Source: Penicillus capitatus (Eukaryota; Chlorophyta). Taken from it: a DNA stretch of 64,000 nt. Location of the stretch: positions 62,001-126,000 of the forward strand of contig OZ287694.1 of assembly GCA_965649825.1 (NCBI GenBank). Reading direction: 5' to 3'. The position numbers and the translations under genes were made by a program. Shown here one piece after another: positions 21,865 through 39,628 of the stretch (position 1 is the stretch's first letter; every line of letters starts with the position of its first letter). Below the pieces are notes generated by a model, which had not been told where the DNA came from, did no database searches, and worked only from the letters and a program-made list of their open reading frames with translations.

Positions 21865-23954
21865 CTAGTTCAGGAGAAAGTCCGGAATGATGGCCGACGA
21901 TCTGTTCTTTTTCATTTTTCGCTCCCTCTCCATAAGCGCAGCTAATTCGTCATAATTATCTTCTTCTTCGTCGAAAGTCTTATAAAAGGAACCACGTGGG
22001 AAGATCTTCACTTTTGCTGCATCTTCTGGTCGCATGTTGGCCAATTTTTCCATCAGTGATTCCAAGTCCGTCACCTCAATGTTCGCGGCATCTGGCGGCG
22101 CATTAAAAGAGTGAGATAAAAAGAGTGAGAGGTAGGATCCGGCTGACTTGACATTTTTTCGGGGAAATAATAGTGCTCAAGTAAAGCCATGGACCGATAC
22201 GCCTCTATGTGTTTCAGCACTTTCCGCACATGTTCAGCTTCCTCTCCCTTGAGCTTCTTCAACTGCATCGCACGGGTGCCGATAAGTCACATCAAAGAAA
22301 GAAACTGCCGGACCTGTTTTCGACAAGTATCTTCTGCCTTCTTATAGTGTTCATTGAGAACGTCTTTGGTACGGAGCGACCTTTTAAATGAATTTTTAGC
22401 GGTTGCACGCATGAAGCAATCCAAATCTCTGTAGGACATAAAGTAAGGAACGGCCTTCTTATCGCCCTAATCCACACACACTCACAAACGCCACAGTTCC
22501 GGCAGGGTATGATGGGTTACCATTAAGAGGCCGGTACAAGCGTAAACAGGCACACCTTTGATGATGATATCCTCCAACTCCTTCTCTTGCGATTTTCTGT
22601 ATTTTGCTTCCCAAGGTGTTTCCGTTTCCCTTCTGTATTCCTCTTCTATGAGTGAAGCCAACTCTTCCTGTGATAACTCAGCCACATTTTCCGTCTCTGC
22701 AATCCTCATTGCAATTTCGTCGATCTTTCTTTCTATCTCCGCTTCCCTCTCTTGCCTTTCTTTCTCCTCAGCCTCCTTGTCTATTCCGTCCTCCTCAGCC
22801 TCCTCGTATACTCCGTCCTCCTTGGCCTCCTCGTATACTCCGTCCTCCTTGGCCTCCTCGTATACTCCGTCCTCCTTGGCCTCCTCGTATACTCCGTCCT
22901 CCTTGGCCTCCTCCGCCTCTGGTGGCGGCGCTAGTGGCGACTCGGTCTGCTCTTCGGCCGATGTTTCGGACACCGATTCCTTCGCGTCTTTATCTTTCTT
23001 CTTCTTTGCTCGCCTTGCTCGCCTCTTCTCTGCCTTCTTGAGTTCCCTCTCTGCTTTTTTGAAATACTTCTCCATTTCTTTATATTCCTCCTGGTCGATT
23101 TCTTCGTTCCTCTGCATTTGAATGAGTTTCGCAGCGTAGTAGACCTCCTGTCGATCCGGAACAAAGAAAAACGTCTGTTGCTAATACCACATCTGCATCA
23201 GGAGAGACGTTCAGAATGGGGCTGACTAAACCTTTCGACGGAAACGTCGTTTCTTGAGAAAACTCTCGTAGATAAGACTGAGCGGAAAGATACCGACCTC
23301 CAAATCAACATCTTCGTACTCATCATACTTCTTCTTTATCTAAAAGAAACACCCAATGCGTCACTCGATCCGAACACAACGCGTGCGTGCTTCTCACTTT
23401 TTTAATCATTTCGTGTGCTGACGCTTCGTTTAGAAAGACAAAGGAACCGGGACAGAACTTCTCCTGTTAACCGTTCGGGTCATGAAGAAACGATGGAAGA
23501 TGGCTTACGTCGGACGACAATGACATGAGGCCTTTATCCGGGTGCACCACAATATAAACGAAAACGGGAAAGAGCTTCTTTTCGAGATCTTTTTTGCCGA
23601 GGGCCAGTTCTCCGATAAGATTCGGACGAAAATTGCCAGAGATGGTCTAGGCGCACAGATGGTGGTTTGACGTCGATCTGGAGTGCACGGGATTGAGCGA
23701 CGTACAGCGAAGGCGGGCGCCGAAGAGATGGGACGTTCCAAATGCGACAGGCAGTTCTGTAGACGATGACCCGCTTCGCGCCGCACATGGTCGATCGCCT
23801 CCGCCACTTGGTTCTGTTTCTTCGCCGCCTCTCTGCGGATGTGACGCAGACCACCGAGCACGGCATGTGAGGTCGCCTCAAGTGCACCCTTCCATGCGAC
23901 CTCCTGAGGCAACGGCAACCGAAAAGCACGTCTTTGACGAGGTTCCGACGACAT
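21865..23954 (-). CDS. Tic22-like plastid protein import factor (copy 2, acidic insertion)
   Basis: From ATG 23954 a basic helical N-terminus leads, through an intron with donor GTACGT, into the Tic22 pattern: FPVFVYIVVHPDKG, CPGSFVFLNEASAHEMI, LEVGIFPLSLIYESFL and FFFVPDRQEVYYAAKLI. After a long charged coiled-coil insertion comes the second half: GVPVYACTGLLM, AVPYFMSYRDLDCFMRA, and IEVTDLESLMEKLANM with stop at 21865. The insertion holds a Lys/Glu helix and tandem 9-residue repeats (EEAKEDGVY, four perfect plus one diverged). The block order equals copy 1 at 3596-5222. The start lies only 14 nt from the start of the divergent mTERF gene, and the stop 64 nt from the BRR2 start. Confidence 0.6.
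22784..22914 (-). repeat. 27-bp tandem repeat within the Tic22-like gene
   Basis: Four perfect copies and one diverged copy of a 27-bp unit encode EEAKEDGVY. The copies are nearly identical at DNA level, which implies recent expansion or homogenisation and possible length polymorphism. Confidence 0.85.
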
Positions 23955-23968
23955 AACCCTCAAATGCG

Positions 23969-25082
23969 ATGCCACGCAGGAATGGCGTCAATGGAACCGA
24001 AATGATGTTGACGCGGGAGATGTCGCGTGTGGCAACGGTCTGGCAAGGGATCGTTTTCCGAGGAGGCTGGTCGATGCGCATCGCCAAGGCGTACTTTGCG
24101 AAGAAACGTCCGCAGCACAAAATCGATCGCCCGCCGAAAAACCTGCGCTATCCGGTCGGCGAATGGTACGAAGACATGAAAGCACGCACCCTCGACGATG
24201 TTCTGACCGGAAAGAAAAGAGAGATCGCTCGCAAAAGAGTGGCAAGATGACTCCTGTACTTTATCACCTCACTCTAATATCTCACTCTTTTGCTAGATGA
24301 AGTCACTCAATGCGAAGCTGGCCCAGACCGCCAGGCGTCATCGTGAGTACCTGTCGGCGGCATCACGTCCGAAGGAAGAGAAGCCGTTAGAGGAGCGTCT
24401 GTTTCTGCTCTGCCGTGATCAGCTGGGTATCGTACTGACGACGAGCGAGCTGCCTTATATCCACGAGCGGTTGCACTTTCTCCGTCACATCATGAGTCTG
24501 ACGCCGAACGAGCTGGATTTCGTCGTCCATCGCGTGCCTCAGGTATTGAGCCTCCGTCTGCACAGGCAATTGGTGCCTCTGGCAAGTTATCTCGACAAAA
24601 AAAGCATCTCGCCGAAGGAATTGGGCCGCATCGCCCTTCGGTGTCCAGATCTGTTGCTAGTCCCCGTACATCACGATCTGGAACTCAAGGTCGAGTATCT
24701 GAAATCGGTCGGCATAGCGGGGAAAACAGTGATCCGTCTGATCCGTCAACGGACGGCGCATTTCACCTGTCACTTGGAGTTTGAGTTTCGACGCAAAGCC
24801 GATTACCTATTGGATGCTGGACTGTCGGTAGAGGCCCTTCTGAGTCTGATGCGTTACTCGGATCAACTGTTCCGTCTTCCGGTGGAGCAGAACATCATTC
24901 CCAAGATTCGGTTCTTCGAGGAGAGGGGCTACAGCGTTGAACGGACCTCGGAAATGATCCAGCGCTATCCTTTCCTTTACTTCGTCAGTCTGGACAGAGT
25001 CATCCGGCCGTTCTTTGAACAGAGATACGGTCGCACTGTTTGTGATGTGACAGCAAAGACGGACGAAGTGTTAAGAGAGTGA
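23969..25082 (+). CDS. mTERF-family organellar protein
   Basis: Two exons: 23969-24238 and 24297-25082, with a 58-nt intron that contains TCTCACTCTTTTGCTAG at its 3' end. The protein has a basic leader and then a series of about 30-residue mTERF helical units: LTPNELDFVVHRVPQVLSLR, ISPKELGRIALRCPDLLLVP, AGKTVIRLIRQRTAHFTC, SVEALLSLMRYSDQLFRLP, SVERTSEMIQRYPFLYFVS. mTERF proteins bind nucleic acid in mitochondria or plastids and act in transcription or ribosome biogenesis; which organelle cannot be told here. The ATG is 14 nt from the ATG of the divergent Tic22-like gene. Confidence 0.8.
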
Positions 25083-25513
25083 GATCGCGTACCGAACAGC
25101 GACGGCTGCATCGATCGCATCGCCTCGCCGTGCTTAAGTATTGCTGAGAGGAGCTACACGGGAGAGCGATGCGATCCATGCAGCCGTTACTCTTCGGTGA
25201 CGTACATGCGTCCCGACAAAAGTGTGAGATCGTCGACGTCCGTCGGGTCACTTCCATTTGTACGACATGCCGTTGCGTTTCGCCAGTCGTATCTGCGTAG
25301 GCGTCGGCACATACTCTCCACGGAGTCCGATTACGAGCGTCGCTCAAAAGTCCATCACGATGCTCTTCGCCGACAGGATCAGAGAGCGGCGCTGTGTGAT
25401 AGACGTCGTGCGCGTCACCGAAGGGGCATGCGGTTTGGAAGCTGCAGAGAAGTTGACGTTCCGGGCGCCACTCTGGAACAGAAGCTCGAACGCGCGAAGG
25501 TCAGGAGAAGACG

Positions 25514-26619
25514 ATGCCGAGCATCTATCCCCTCAGCCAAGCTTCCATTCAGGGCTACCCTTACGCCAGGCCAGACACCTCCTTTGTCTTTGCTGACGGC
25601 AAAGCGCACTCGCTGAGCGACGACCTGTTGTGGAAAGGAACACCCGATCTCGCCAAAATCCTTTCCGTCGTGGCACCAAGCGTAAAGTGCGTGCGCTTTC
25701 GCGAGTTTGATGGTTTCGACGCCCTTGTGATGAAGCAGGTGCGATCCGGGCGCGTACACCGATGCAGAATGGCACGCCGTGTTGGCCATCGGCAGCAATG
25801 CCAGTCCGGAGCAACTCGCGCGAAAGTACCGAGACAGTGGCGGCGTCATCATTCCTGTCTGTCACATCAGCCTTCTGCAAAGAGTGATGATGTGACGTAG
25901 GTCGTGCAATGTGTGATGCGCGATTTCGATGTGGTCTATGCACCGTTGGTCTCGTCCTATGGCTCGTGCACAGCCACCCTGGCCTATGCGCCTGGCACCG
26001 TCGTCGAGGTCTTTGTGACCTATCTCACCTCTCCGCTGCTCGATCAGATGATCGAAACCGAAGGCGCCTACGATCTCGTCAAGCTCCGCAACATCGATCT
26101 CAAAACGGGCCTCTCGTTGGCGCAATTCCAGTCCGTACCCTTCTCCCAACACATGCACGCGATGCTCAACACGATGCGCATGATAGAGAGGGCAAGGAAG
26201 CGGTGGAGCAGCTCGATACCGTCCTACAGTTCAATCACCAGAAAGGAGTGCTGCACACCCCTTTCCGCCCATCGACCAACGGTGCTATCCATCCATCTCC
26301 ACAAAGATCCCTCCCTGTATCCAATTGTGTGTTCGGCATGGCAGGGAACGCCTCGCCCATTGCTCTGAGTGCTATTCCGGCGCAGCGTCGGTCGTTTCCT
26401 GTGTTGACACAAGTGGAGATGCTCACACGTATTATGCACGAGACGCGGCGATCCACAGCCGCCGTCGATTTGGACGACTGGATACGACGGAACCTTGAAG
26501 AGGAAGACAGAAGACAGTCCCTTGTCCAAGAGCTCATATCCTCCAGTTGTCCCTTCGACTATCCACACACCGAAGTGACGGTACGCATCGGTCATGTGTA
26601 TTCGAAAAACGTCCAGTAG
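25514..26619 (+). CDS. Conserved protein with YGSN-like (AIGSN) motif, possible GGCT fold
   Basis: Four exons joined through introns 25687-25738, 25857-25900 and 26131-26186. The start is IYPLSQASIQGYPYARPDTS; then HAVLAIGSNASPEQLARKYR, DFDVVYAPLVSSYGSCTATL, a Glu-containing block (MIETEGAYDLVKL), and a C-terminal part with RRSFPVLTQVEML, stop at 26619. GSN followed by a Glu-bearing segment recalls gamma-glutamylcyclotransferase-fold proteins, and I recall bacterial hypothetical proteins of this form, but catalytic assignment is uncertain. Intron 2 is a clear example of the inverted-repeat intron type. The stop lies 11 nt from the stop of the convergent PUF6-like gene. Upstream, 25168-25510 is open but basic and unconserved. 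Confidence 0.55.
25857..25900 (+). repeat. Short intron with GTCACATCA / TGATGTGAC inverted repeat
   Basis: A 44-nt intron. It starts GTCTGTCACATCA and ends TGATGTGACGTAG, so a perfect 9-bp inverted repeat fills most of it; AAAGAGTGA lies between the arms. Removing it joins GGVIIP to VVQCVMRDFD in frame. Confidence 0.75.
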
Positions 26620-26630
26620 AGACAAAATGT

Positions 26631-28472
26631 TTAACAAGAATGCCCTTTGTCCATTCTCTTCTGCACGATCTCTTGTCGCTTGTGTCGTCTGCCCTCCCGG
26701 ATACCTTCGAGCCATTCTTCCACGGATTGCCCAGTCAGCAACGCCTGCACTTCCCGGCGACAGGCAGAACGTACAGAAGCTGAACCACAGGTCATGAGCG
26801 CGACGACGATGCTCAGTGTCTTTGCCTCGATCCACTTTTGGCACCGTCCTCGAAACACCCCTTTCCACAAAGCTTTACAAAACGCTTTGGCGGCGCCGCC
26901 ATTTTCGTCCAATGTCGACGCGTGCACGATGCGGACGATGGCGCCCTTTGAGATGCGATCCGACAGAAAAGTCTCGTCGGCACAAGCATCGACGATGGCC
27001 CGATGCACATCCCGCACGCGATCTCCGTCGAGGAGGCCTCCTTCGGCGCCTCGCGCCACCTCCACTAACACATTGCTCCCCCGGCGGCATTTCAGCAGCA
27101 CCCCAGCTTCGGTCGTGCACAGCTGCAGCAATGCCTCTTCCAACGACCCCTCGCCCTCACACAACAGCTCCTGGCGGCGTACTCCATCTTCCTTTTTACT
27201 CGCCCCGACGATGCGCGTCGACGTTGCGCCAGCGAGAGCAATCTCCAGCGTACGGGGATGGAGATGCGCATCGATCTTCTCCGGCAGATACCATCGACAG
27301 TTTGGATGCAGTAGATCCAGTATCACACATCCCCCGTAGCGATGCATACAGATCTCTTTGAGATGCTCCACGATGCCAGGCATCAATACCTTGCGCAGCA
27401 TCTTGGTATCATCCACCGCCCGGAAAGCCATAATCAATACGGTATGCCCCCAGTCGTCCAGTACCGTCTCTTTGACGTACTCCCGAAAAGCACGCAGCGT
27501 CGTTTTACGATGACTGGCATCGGAGTAGCGCAGGACGGCGACAGCGACAGCTGATCCCTCCTTCGTATGCACCATCTTGAGCAATCCATCTCCCGTCTCG
27601 GCCAACGCAGCGGCCATCGCCTCGACCTGAACCGCAGGGGCCGAACGAAAGAACTCCAGAATCAGTCGATGCACCAGTCGATTGACCAGGAGCCCTTTCT
27701 CGATCACCACCGTCAGCAGTCCATGCATCTTCTGCAATGCACTTGCCCGACGAACGGCATCCGCCTTACGGAACACCACCTCAAACGACGACGGATCCTC
27801 CACGCCCTCACGCATCTCACATTCGTCTGCCTCTGCATCAGCGTCCGCCGCCATCACTCTCTGGCCATAGCACGCCATCATCAACACGTGCTGCTGCGCC
27901 GCCGTGCATTTAAAGTACAGATCGTTGATGACATCCGTTCCGTAGGGATGCTTCAGCAGGCGAGGGGTATGCGCAGGGAAGAGGCGGAAAAGACGTGGGA
28001 AGTCTTCTCCGGGCGTACGGGCGATGAGGCGTTGCACCAAATGCTTTCCGTATTTCGATACCGAAAGCTTGGCCAGGTCGCGATGCATCTCGTCCAGAAT
28101 GGCCTGCCGATCGGAAGCCGTGCCGTATCGCAGACAGCACTGCAGCACACGCGAGGCCTTTGGATTCTGCACCAGCTCCACCATGTGACCCTTGACGCGA
28201 GACATGGCCAGAGACAGCAACTGCTGCCGCTGATGATCGGACACCTCCTTCGGCCGGAGTCTCTCCCAAACGGACGTAATATCGGCGATCACACTGTAGT
28301 TGCGATTCTTCTGCATCTTCCGACGCCGAGTGGCCTCGCGTCTCTCCTTCTTCGACATACACGGCTTGTCTTTCTCAAAGAGACGCTCCTTTGCCATACG
28401 GCGCGGCTTCTTCGCCAGCGACGGCGAGCGGGAAACGGCGGCGTCATTTCTTCTCTTGTGCGGCTTGCCCAT
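26631..28472 (-). CDS. PUF6-like Pumilio-repeat ribosome biogenesis protein
   Basis: One exon, 613 codons, ATG 28472. The basic N-terminus includes ERREATRRRKMQKNRNYSV. Puf-type helical repeats follow: PKASRVLQCCLRYGTASDRQ, VSKYGKHLVQRLIAR, HPYGTDVINDLYFK, HTKEGSAVAVAVLRY and DDWGHTVLIMAF. The C-terminal part carries the CPL-type segment (MHRYGGCVILDLLHP onwards). This layout is that of PUF6/Puf-A, nucleolar proteins acting in large ribosomal subunit assembly, rather than classical 3'UTR-binding Pumilio. It is one of the few long intronless genes here. Confidence 0.8.
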   Translation of the reverse strand: MGKPHKRRNDAAVSRSPSLAKKPRRMAKERLFEKDKPCMSKKERREATRRRKMQKNRNYSVIADITSVWERLRPKEVSDHQRQQLLSLAMSRVKGHMVELVQNPKASRVLQCCLRYGTASDRQAILDEMHRDLAKLSVSKYGKHLVQRLIARTPGEDFPRLFRLFPAHTPRLLKHPYGTDVINDLYFKCTAAQQHVLMMACYGQRVMAADADAEADECEMREGVEDPSSFEVVFRKADAVRRASALQKMHGLLTVVIEKGLLVNRLVHRLILEFFRSAPAVQVEAMAAALAETGDGLLKMVHTKEGSAVAVAVLRYSDASHRKTTLRAFREYVKETVLDDWGHTVLIMAFRAVDDTKMLRKVLMPGIVEHLKEICMHRYGGCVILDLLHPNCRWYLPEKIDAHLHPRTLEIALAGATSTRIVGASKKEDGVRRQELLCEGEGSLEEALLQLCTTEAGVLLKCRRGSNVLVEVARGAEGGLLDGDRVRDVHRAIVDACADETFLSDRISKGAIVRIVHASTLDENGGAAKAFCKALWKGVFRGRCQKWIEAKTLSIVVALMTCGSASVRSACRREVQALLTGQSVEEWLEGIREGRRHKRQEIVQKRMDKGHSC

Positions 28473-28727
28473 CGGAATGTCGACGGTATAGCGAGCGAGC
28501 TGTCACATCCGTCCATGTTCTCAGGCTTATCGACTGTTGCCGTCGACGCTTCGCAACAAACCATCGTTGACAAATGCTTGCGCGTGAACTCCCAGGTAGT
28601 CCAGTCAAGTGGGACGCATTTATCGGAGCCTTCTGCGGAATATGTGACCTAACGGGATGCGCCGTCTGTATCACGCCGCCCTGTCTTCTCTACGGGTAAT
28701 CCCATTCCTCAACCGAACGCTCACGTT

Positions 28728-29171
28728 ATGCCGCTCTTCAGGGAAAACTGCGCTCGAGTGCATCATCGGTCGTGTGTTCTATGGTCGGCCATCTTTCTCA
28801 TCCCATGTCTCTTCATGTCCGCCGCCCTTGTTGGCCTTCTGCTATCTATCCCTGTGCAAGACACCTCCGATGATCCCAACCTTCCACTCCTCATCTTCTT
28901 CATCTGCCTCTTCGTCTTGTCCTTCATCGGAATCGTCGTATTGGGCGCCGTCAGTCGCGATCAAATGAAGAAGAAATTTCGAATCGCCTCGCGGTATCAA
29001 GCATCGCCTATACTGGCCTGGATTTTCTGTCCTCCCTGTGCTCTTTGCCAAGAATCGCGCACGTTGAGAATAAACAATGTCGACGCGGGTGTCTGGCAAG
29101 GTGGCACTCCGATGCGAGCGTGGACATACAAACTCAGTTCTCTCATGCATCATCCTCCAGAAACGCCGTAA
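28728..29171 (+). CDS. PLAC8-like cysteine-rich membrane protein
   Basis: A single exon of 147 codons. Two hydrophobic spans (LWSAIFLIPCLFMSAALVG and LLIFFICLFVLSFIGIVVLG) are followed by a PLAC8-type motif, CPPCALCQESRTLRINNV. Family members include plant and fungal cell-size or cadmium-resistance proteins; here the C-terminal motif is short and the second Cys motif of full PLAC8 domains is not obvious. The exact role cannot be inferred. Confidence 0.55.
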   Translation: MPLFRENCARVHHRSCVLWSAIFLIPCLFMSAALVGLLLSIPVQDTSDDPNLPLLIFFICLFVLSFIGIVVLGAVSRDQMKKKFRIASRYQASPILAWIFCPPCALCQESRTLRINNVDAGVWQGGTPMRAWTYKLSSLMHHPPETP

Positions 29172-29529
29172 CACTGGACGGACGCTATCCTAAATGATCA
29201 TTTTGCTAAATACACGCTTCACTTTGCCTCCACTCCAAAATCTTTTTCAAGTCACGCCGCCAGCGGGATGCATTTTGTTGTCTGTTTTTGAGAAAGGGGA
29301 TCAGTCGGAGGACAACGCTTTTATTGCATAACTGGGCGGAGGAAGCGTCGCGTGCTTGCTCTGATGACAAGACAGATGGTTGCTGTCCATACTAATGCAT
29401 AAACAAAGCACCGCCTCTCAATAGTGTAACAATGGCATTTGTTCGATAAAAATCAATCACCGTCGTCTGCGGTATCAAAGACAAAGGGGGTTCTCTTCTC
29501 GTATCTGTGCAAAAAAGGAAACCGTTCGC
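29172..29529. other. Spacer between convergent PLAC8-like and DnaJ-ferredoxin genes
   Basis: About 360 nt of 3' flanking sequence for both genes; no open frame or RNA gene I can support. Confidence 0.5.
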
Positions 29530-30758
29530 TCATAGAGATCCGTTGGCGTTTGGACTGGGTAGCCTGAGCGTCCCGCGATCTCGCACACTTCGTTGATAGT
29601 CTCTCCAGCGACGGGCCGACGTGGCGGCCTGGGCAGCAGCCGCTTTTCTCTTGAGGTCGCTCTCGGGCGAGGGATCCGTGGAGGATGTTGATGGGACGTG
29701 GAATCCCATCTCTTCCATCCAACTCACCGTCCGTGCCGTTTCCCTCTTGGATCGCATCTCTGCCTGGCGTTTCTCAAAAGCCGTAATAGCCGCCTGCAAA
29801 AGAGTGAGATGCCCAAAAGTGTGACCAGATGACGCTTACCTGAAAGACATCCGTGCCTCCGGTGCAGCCCATGAGGAGAATGTAAGCTGAGACGCGTTCG
29901 ATCTTGGCCATGGCAGATTCGAGGAGCGTCAGCTGCGGCGCCGTCACCCAATGAATGCAGCTGACGGGACATGTGTCGATCGCCTCCTGTACGAGACTCT
30001 CCGAATCGACGCCTTGGCGAAACACACGAGCACGGCCGAAGGTATCTTCCAATCCAAACGTCGTGGGACAGACATTGATACAGTTCTTGCAACCGATGCA
30101 AGTGAACTCATCTACAAACACCTGAACGACGTCCGTCGCCACAGAGACCCACGATGTGACGGCGCTGCCTGATCGGTCGGGAAGGATGTGTCAAAAAATG
30201 GATTGACGGCGTTTTCTGTGAATCCAGCGATGCCGTCGTAAGCCGCACGTTTTTCTGGATCCATCAGTGTCTGCAGATCTCACACGTTGGTGTGTAAAGT
30301 GTGAGAAAAAGGAGGTGACCTCGTAGACCTCGTTCAGGAAAATGCAAAACTCGGTGGCCTCTTCATCCATGGAGACATCTGGATGGTAGTCACGCATGGC
30401 AGCATGGTAGGCTTTCTTGATCTTTCCGGGATCAGCATTGGGTGCCTGTCACATCAGTCCCTTCAAAAAAGTGTGACAATAGAGTGATGTGACGTGCCAC
30501 GCCCAAAACGGCATAGTAGTCCACACCGTCCTGCTCAGCCAAATCCGACGTCAGTTCGAAGTCTTCGGTCGCGGCTTTCAGACGGAGACGGCGACAGGAG
30601 GAGGGAAATAGGCCGCGACGTGGCTGCGGTGTACAATAGGCGCGCGCGGAACCATGGGTCAGTGAGGACGGAGGGACACGATGCGCCTTCATGAGATGCA
30701 GAGATCGATCCGCAACCGAAAATAGGTGTGCTGAGCGCGTGGTCGGGTCAAGTCCCAT
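29530..30758 (-). CDS. DnaJ domain-ferredoxin fusion protein, plastid type
   Basis: From ATG 30758 an Arg/Ser-rich transit-like leader precedes a J domain (DYYAVLG, KIKKAYHAAMRDYHPDVS, HPD present; then DPEKRAAYDGIAGFTENAVN). A 4Fe-4S ferredoxin-like domain follows (FTCIGCKNCINVCPTTFGLE and, later, DTCPVSCIHW) and a C-terminal Ala/Arg-rich segment ends at 29530. This combination is known from plant and algal plastids (DnaJ/ferredoxin-domain proteins). Four introns: 30446-30497 and 30122-30168 appear to start GC rather than GT; one around 30269-30317 contains TCTCACAC; 29797-29838 contains TCTCACTCTTTTGCAG. The start lies 19 nt from that of the divergent QPRT gene. Confidence 0.85.
30446..30497 (-). 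repeat. Inverted-repeat intron with GC donor and flanking GGCA repeat
   Basis: A 52-nt intron in the J domain. GTCACATCA follows the donor and TGATGTGAC precedes the acceptor AG, a perfect 9-bp terminal inverted repeat, with a further TCACAC in the middle. GGCA occurs at both exon-intron edges, so the element may be drawn either as a GC-AG intron or as an insertion flanked by a 4-bp direct repeat. Confidence 0.7.
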
Positions 30759-30777
30759 CAGTCACGGAGGCACAACC

Positions 30778-32034
<1,257 letters not shown>

Positions 32035-32275
32035 CTGTCACATCAACGCGACCATCGCTGATGAACGCGCGTCGATAGAGGTAGGTAGGTTAGTATATAA
32101 GGCACGTCACATCAAATTGGCGGCGACGGTTAGACAAATTGAAAGGAACAGGCGTTTTACTCACACAGACGAATCGTGTCTTTCTAGCGATCGCTGACGG
32201 CGAAAGCTTCTGGCAGTGAGCGGCGAGGTAGCGAGCTCAGGTGACGAAGCCCCACCCTCATACTGCCACTGGCGG
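32035..32275. other. Spacer between convergent QPRT and ABCC genes
   Basis: Contains two GTCACATCAA copies outside any obvious coding exon (32039 and 32106), the second just after TATATAAGG. These may be 3'UTR introns or free copies of the intron motif. Confidence 0.4.
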
Positions 32276-38104
<5,829 letters not shown>

Positions 38105-38186
38105 CCGAACGCGAGCAAAGGGTTTGCGAACAGAAGGGCGCCGTCTTGATGTGACGTTACATCGAAGTCGCTGTCAAGACGTCCCA

Positions 38187-39494
38187 TCATTTCGCCGCCG
38201 GCGCCGCCGAACGGCGTTTGAAAAGGATCGGCGAGATGCTTCCTTCGAGATAGAGGCCAAGGCAGAGGAAGAGAAGATAGGTGCAGAGTTGGGGAGACCC
38301 ATGGGCCAGGGCGACGATCGCGGGACCGGGGCAGATGCCACCTAATCCCCATCCGCTTCCGAAGATCAAACCTCCCGTCAATAGTTTGGCATCGACCTGT
38401 TTCACGCATGACGCGAATGCTCCTCCACGTGCTAGGGTTGATGTGACACCTGTCGGTTGGTCGGTACTTGGAATTGATCGGCACAGAGTGGGGCCTTTCG
38501 ACGAAGGATGATGTTGAAAATGGGCGTCGCGATGAAGAGAGCCGCGCCCATGACGCACATCAACGACGGATCGAATCCCTCGTGCAGTGGCGAGAGAAAG
38601 GCGGCGACCTTAGACGGCAGTGTCATGCCTGACGACAGGATATGACCCGTGATGCGAAATAACGGGACGCGCACCGGAAAGACAGAGGGCTGAGCCGAAA
38701 ACGCCGCCACAGATACCGTCGGCCAGGCCGTCGACAAATCCATCCGCAGTTTTCTCTACAGAAGAGCAGCACCGAGTGAACATCGTATAAATGAATGAGC
38801 TCACTCTTTTGGAGAAAGAGTGAGGGCAGCGTCAGTGCAAAGAGTGAGAGAAGCGCGAAGAGCGTCGTGCTCTGGACAAATGATGCGGTGGGTAGGGAGG
38901 TGCCGCCTGCAGCGACGACCCCCAGCGCCTCAGCCGTTTTAGTTAACGTCGCTGTCACGACGCCCGTCACCATGAACACACATCTACACCCAAGCGACAG
39001 CATCTCACGCAGTCACACTTTTTGGCGTCGTTACGTGTAGACGAAGCTTCGGAGTGAGAAACGCGCATTGCCGCAGATACCGTGACCCGAAGTGCAGCCA
39101 TTGCCCATAGCGCTGCCGACACCGACGAGCAACCCAGACATCGCTGCCCGAGCATGCTACCTCACACACGACCTCACTCAAGACAACCAGTCCAGACGCA
39201 ACGCACAGAGTAAGTAATCGCTTGAAAGGCAGCGGGATAGAAGAACGTCGCAGCCAGACCACTCCCGGCCAAGCCGCCGAGGAAAGACAGACGCCACGGG
39301 TCGACATTGCCCCTCAGAAGACCACTGAAAAATGCGCAGCGTTCAGCAGGAAACGCCTTCTGGGAGACATACCGTAGTGTGCCTGAAATGCCGAGAATGC
39401 GTCCAGTAGTTGCGAGTTTTGCCGCGGCGGCGGCGCCAAGGAGCGCGCCGCCGACAGAACTGTGAAAAGGTGTAAACGCAGAAAACACTGCCAT
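38187..39494 (-). CDS. YeeE/YedE-type sulfur transporter
   Basis: A multi-pass membrane protein of two similar halves. ATG 39494; the N-terminal [20 protein letters not shown] is hydrophobic. Half-one signature: [20 protein letters not shown]. Half-two signature: [20 protein letters not shown]. The Cys in each (GCTSGHG and GICPGP) are the hallmark of this family, which carries thiosulfate or other sulfur compounds in bacteria. Several short introns (one at 38397-38449; another with donor GTATGTC near 39370), so it is a true nuclear gene. It lies 82 nt upstream of the ABCC gene on the same strand. A bacterial-type origin is likely, but the family also occurs in other algae. Confidence 0.85.
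38397..38449 (-). repeat. Intron with GTGTCACATCA donor end
   Basis: A 53-nt intron with the GTCACATCA motif fused to the donor. The 3' end lacks TGATGTGAC, so this copy has only one arm. Confidence 0.6.
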
Positions 39495-39628
39495 GTGGGT
39501 CAGGTTGCCGAGACGGAACGGATAAGAGAGCAGTCAGTGTCTACAGAACAGATCATGATCGATGTCGTTAACAGTGATGTGACATCCCGCTAAAGAATAG
39601 ACAGCGAAATGTATGCGTTTGGTGACGT

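Noticed and set aside
25168-25510. Plus-strand Arg-rich open frame upstream of the YGSN protein
   Set aside because: Its frame continues into the next gene's coding region in another phase and shows no conservation; it may be a 5' exon, but I could not splice it in phase.
27567-28652. Plus-strand open frame of 361 codons
   Set aside because: Antisense to the single-exon PUF6-like gene, whose repeats are clearly recognisable on the minus strand.
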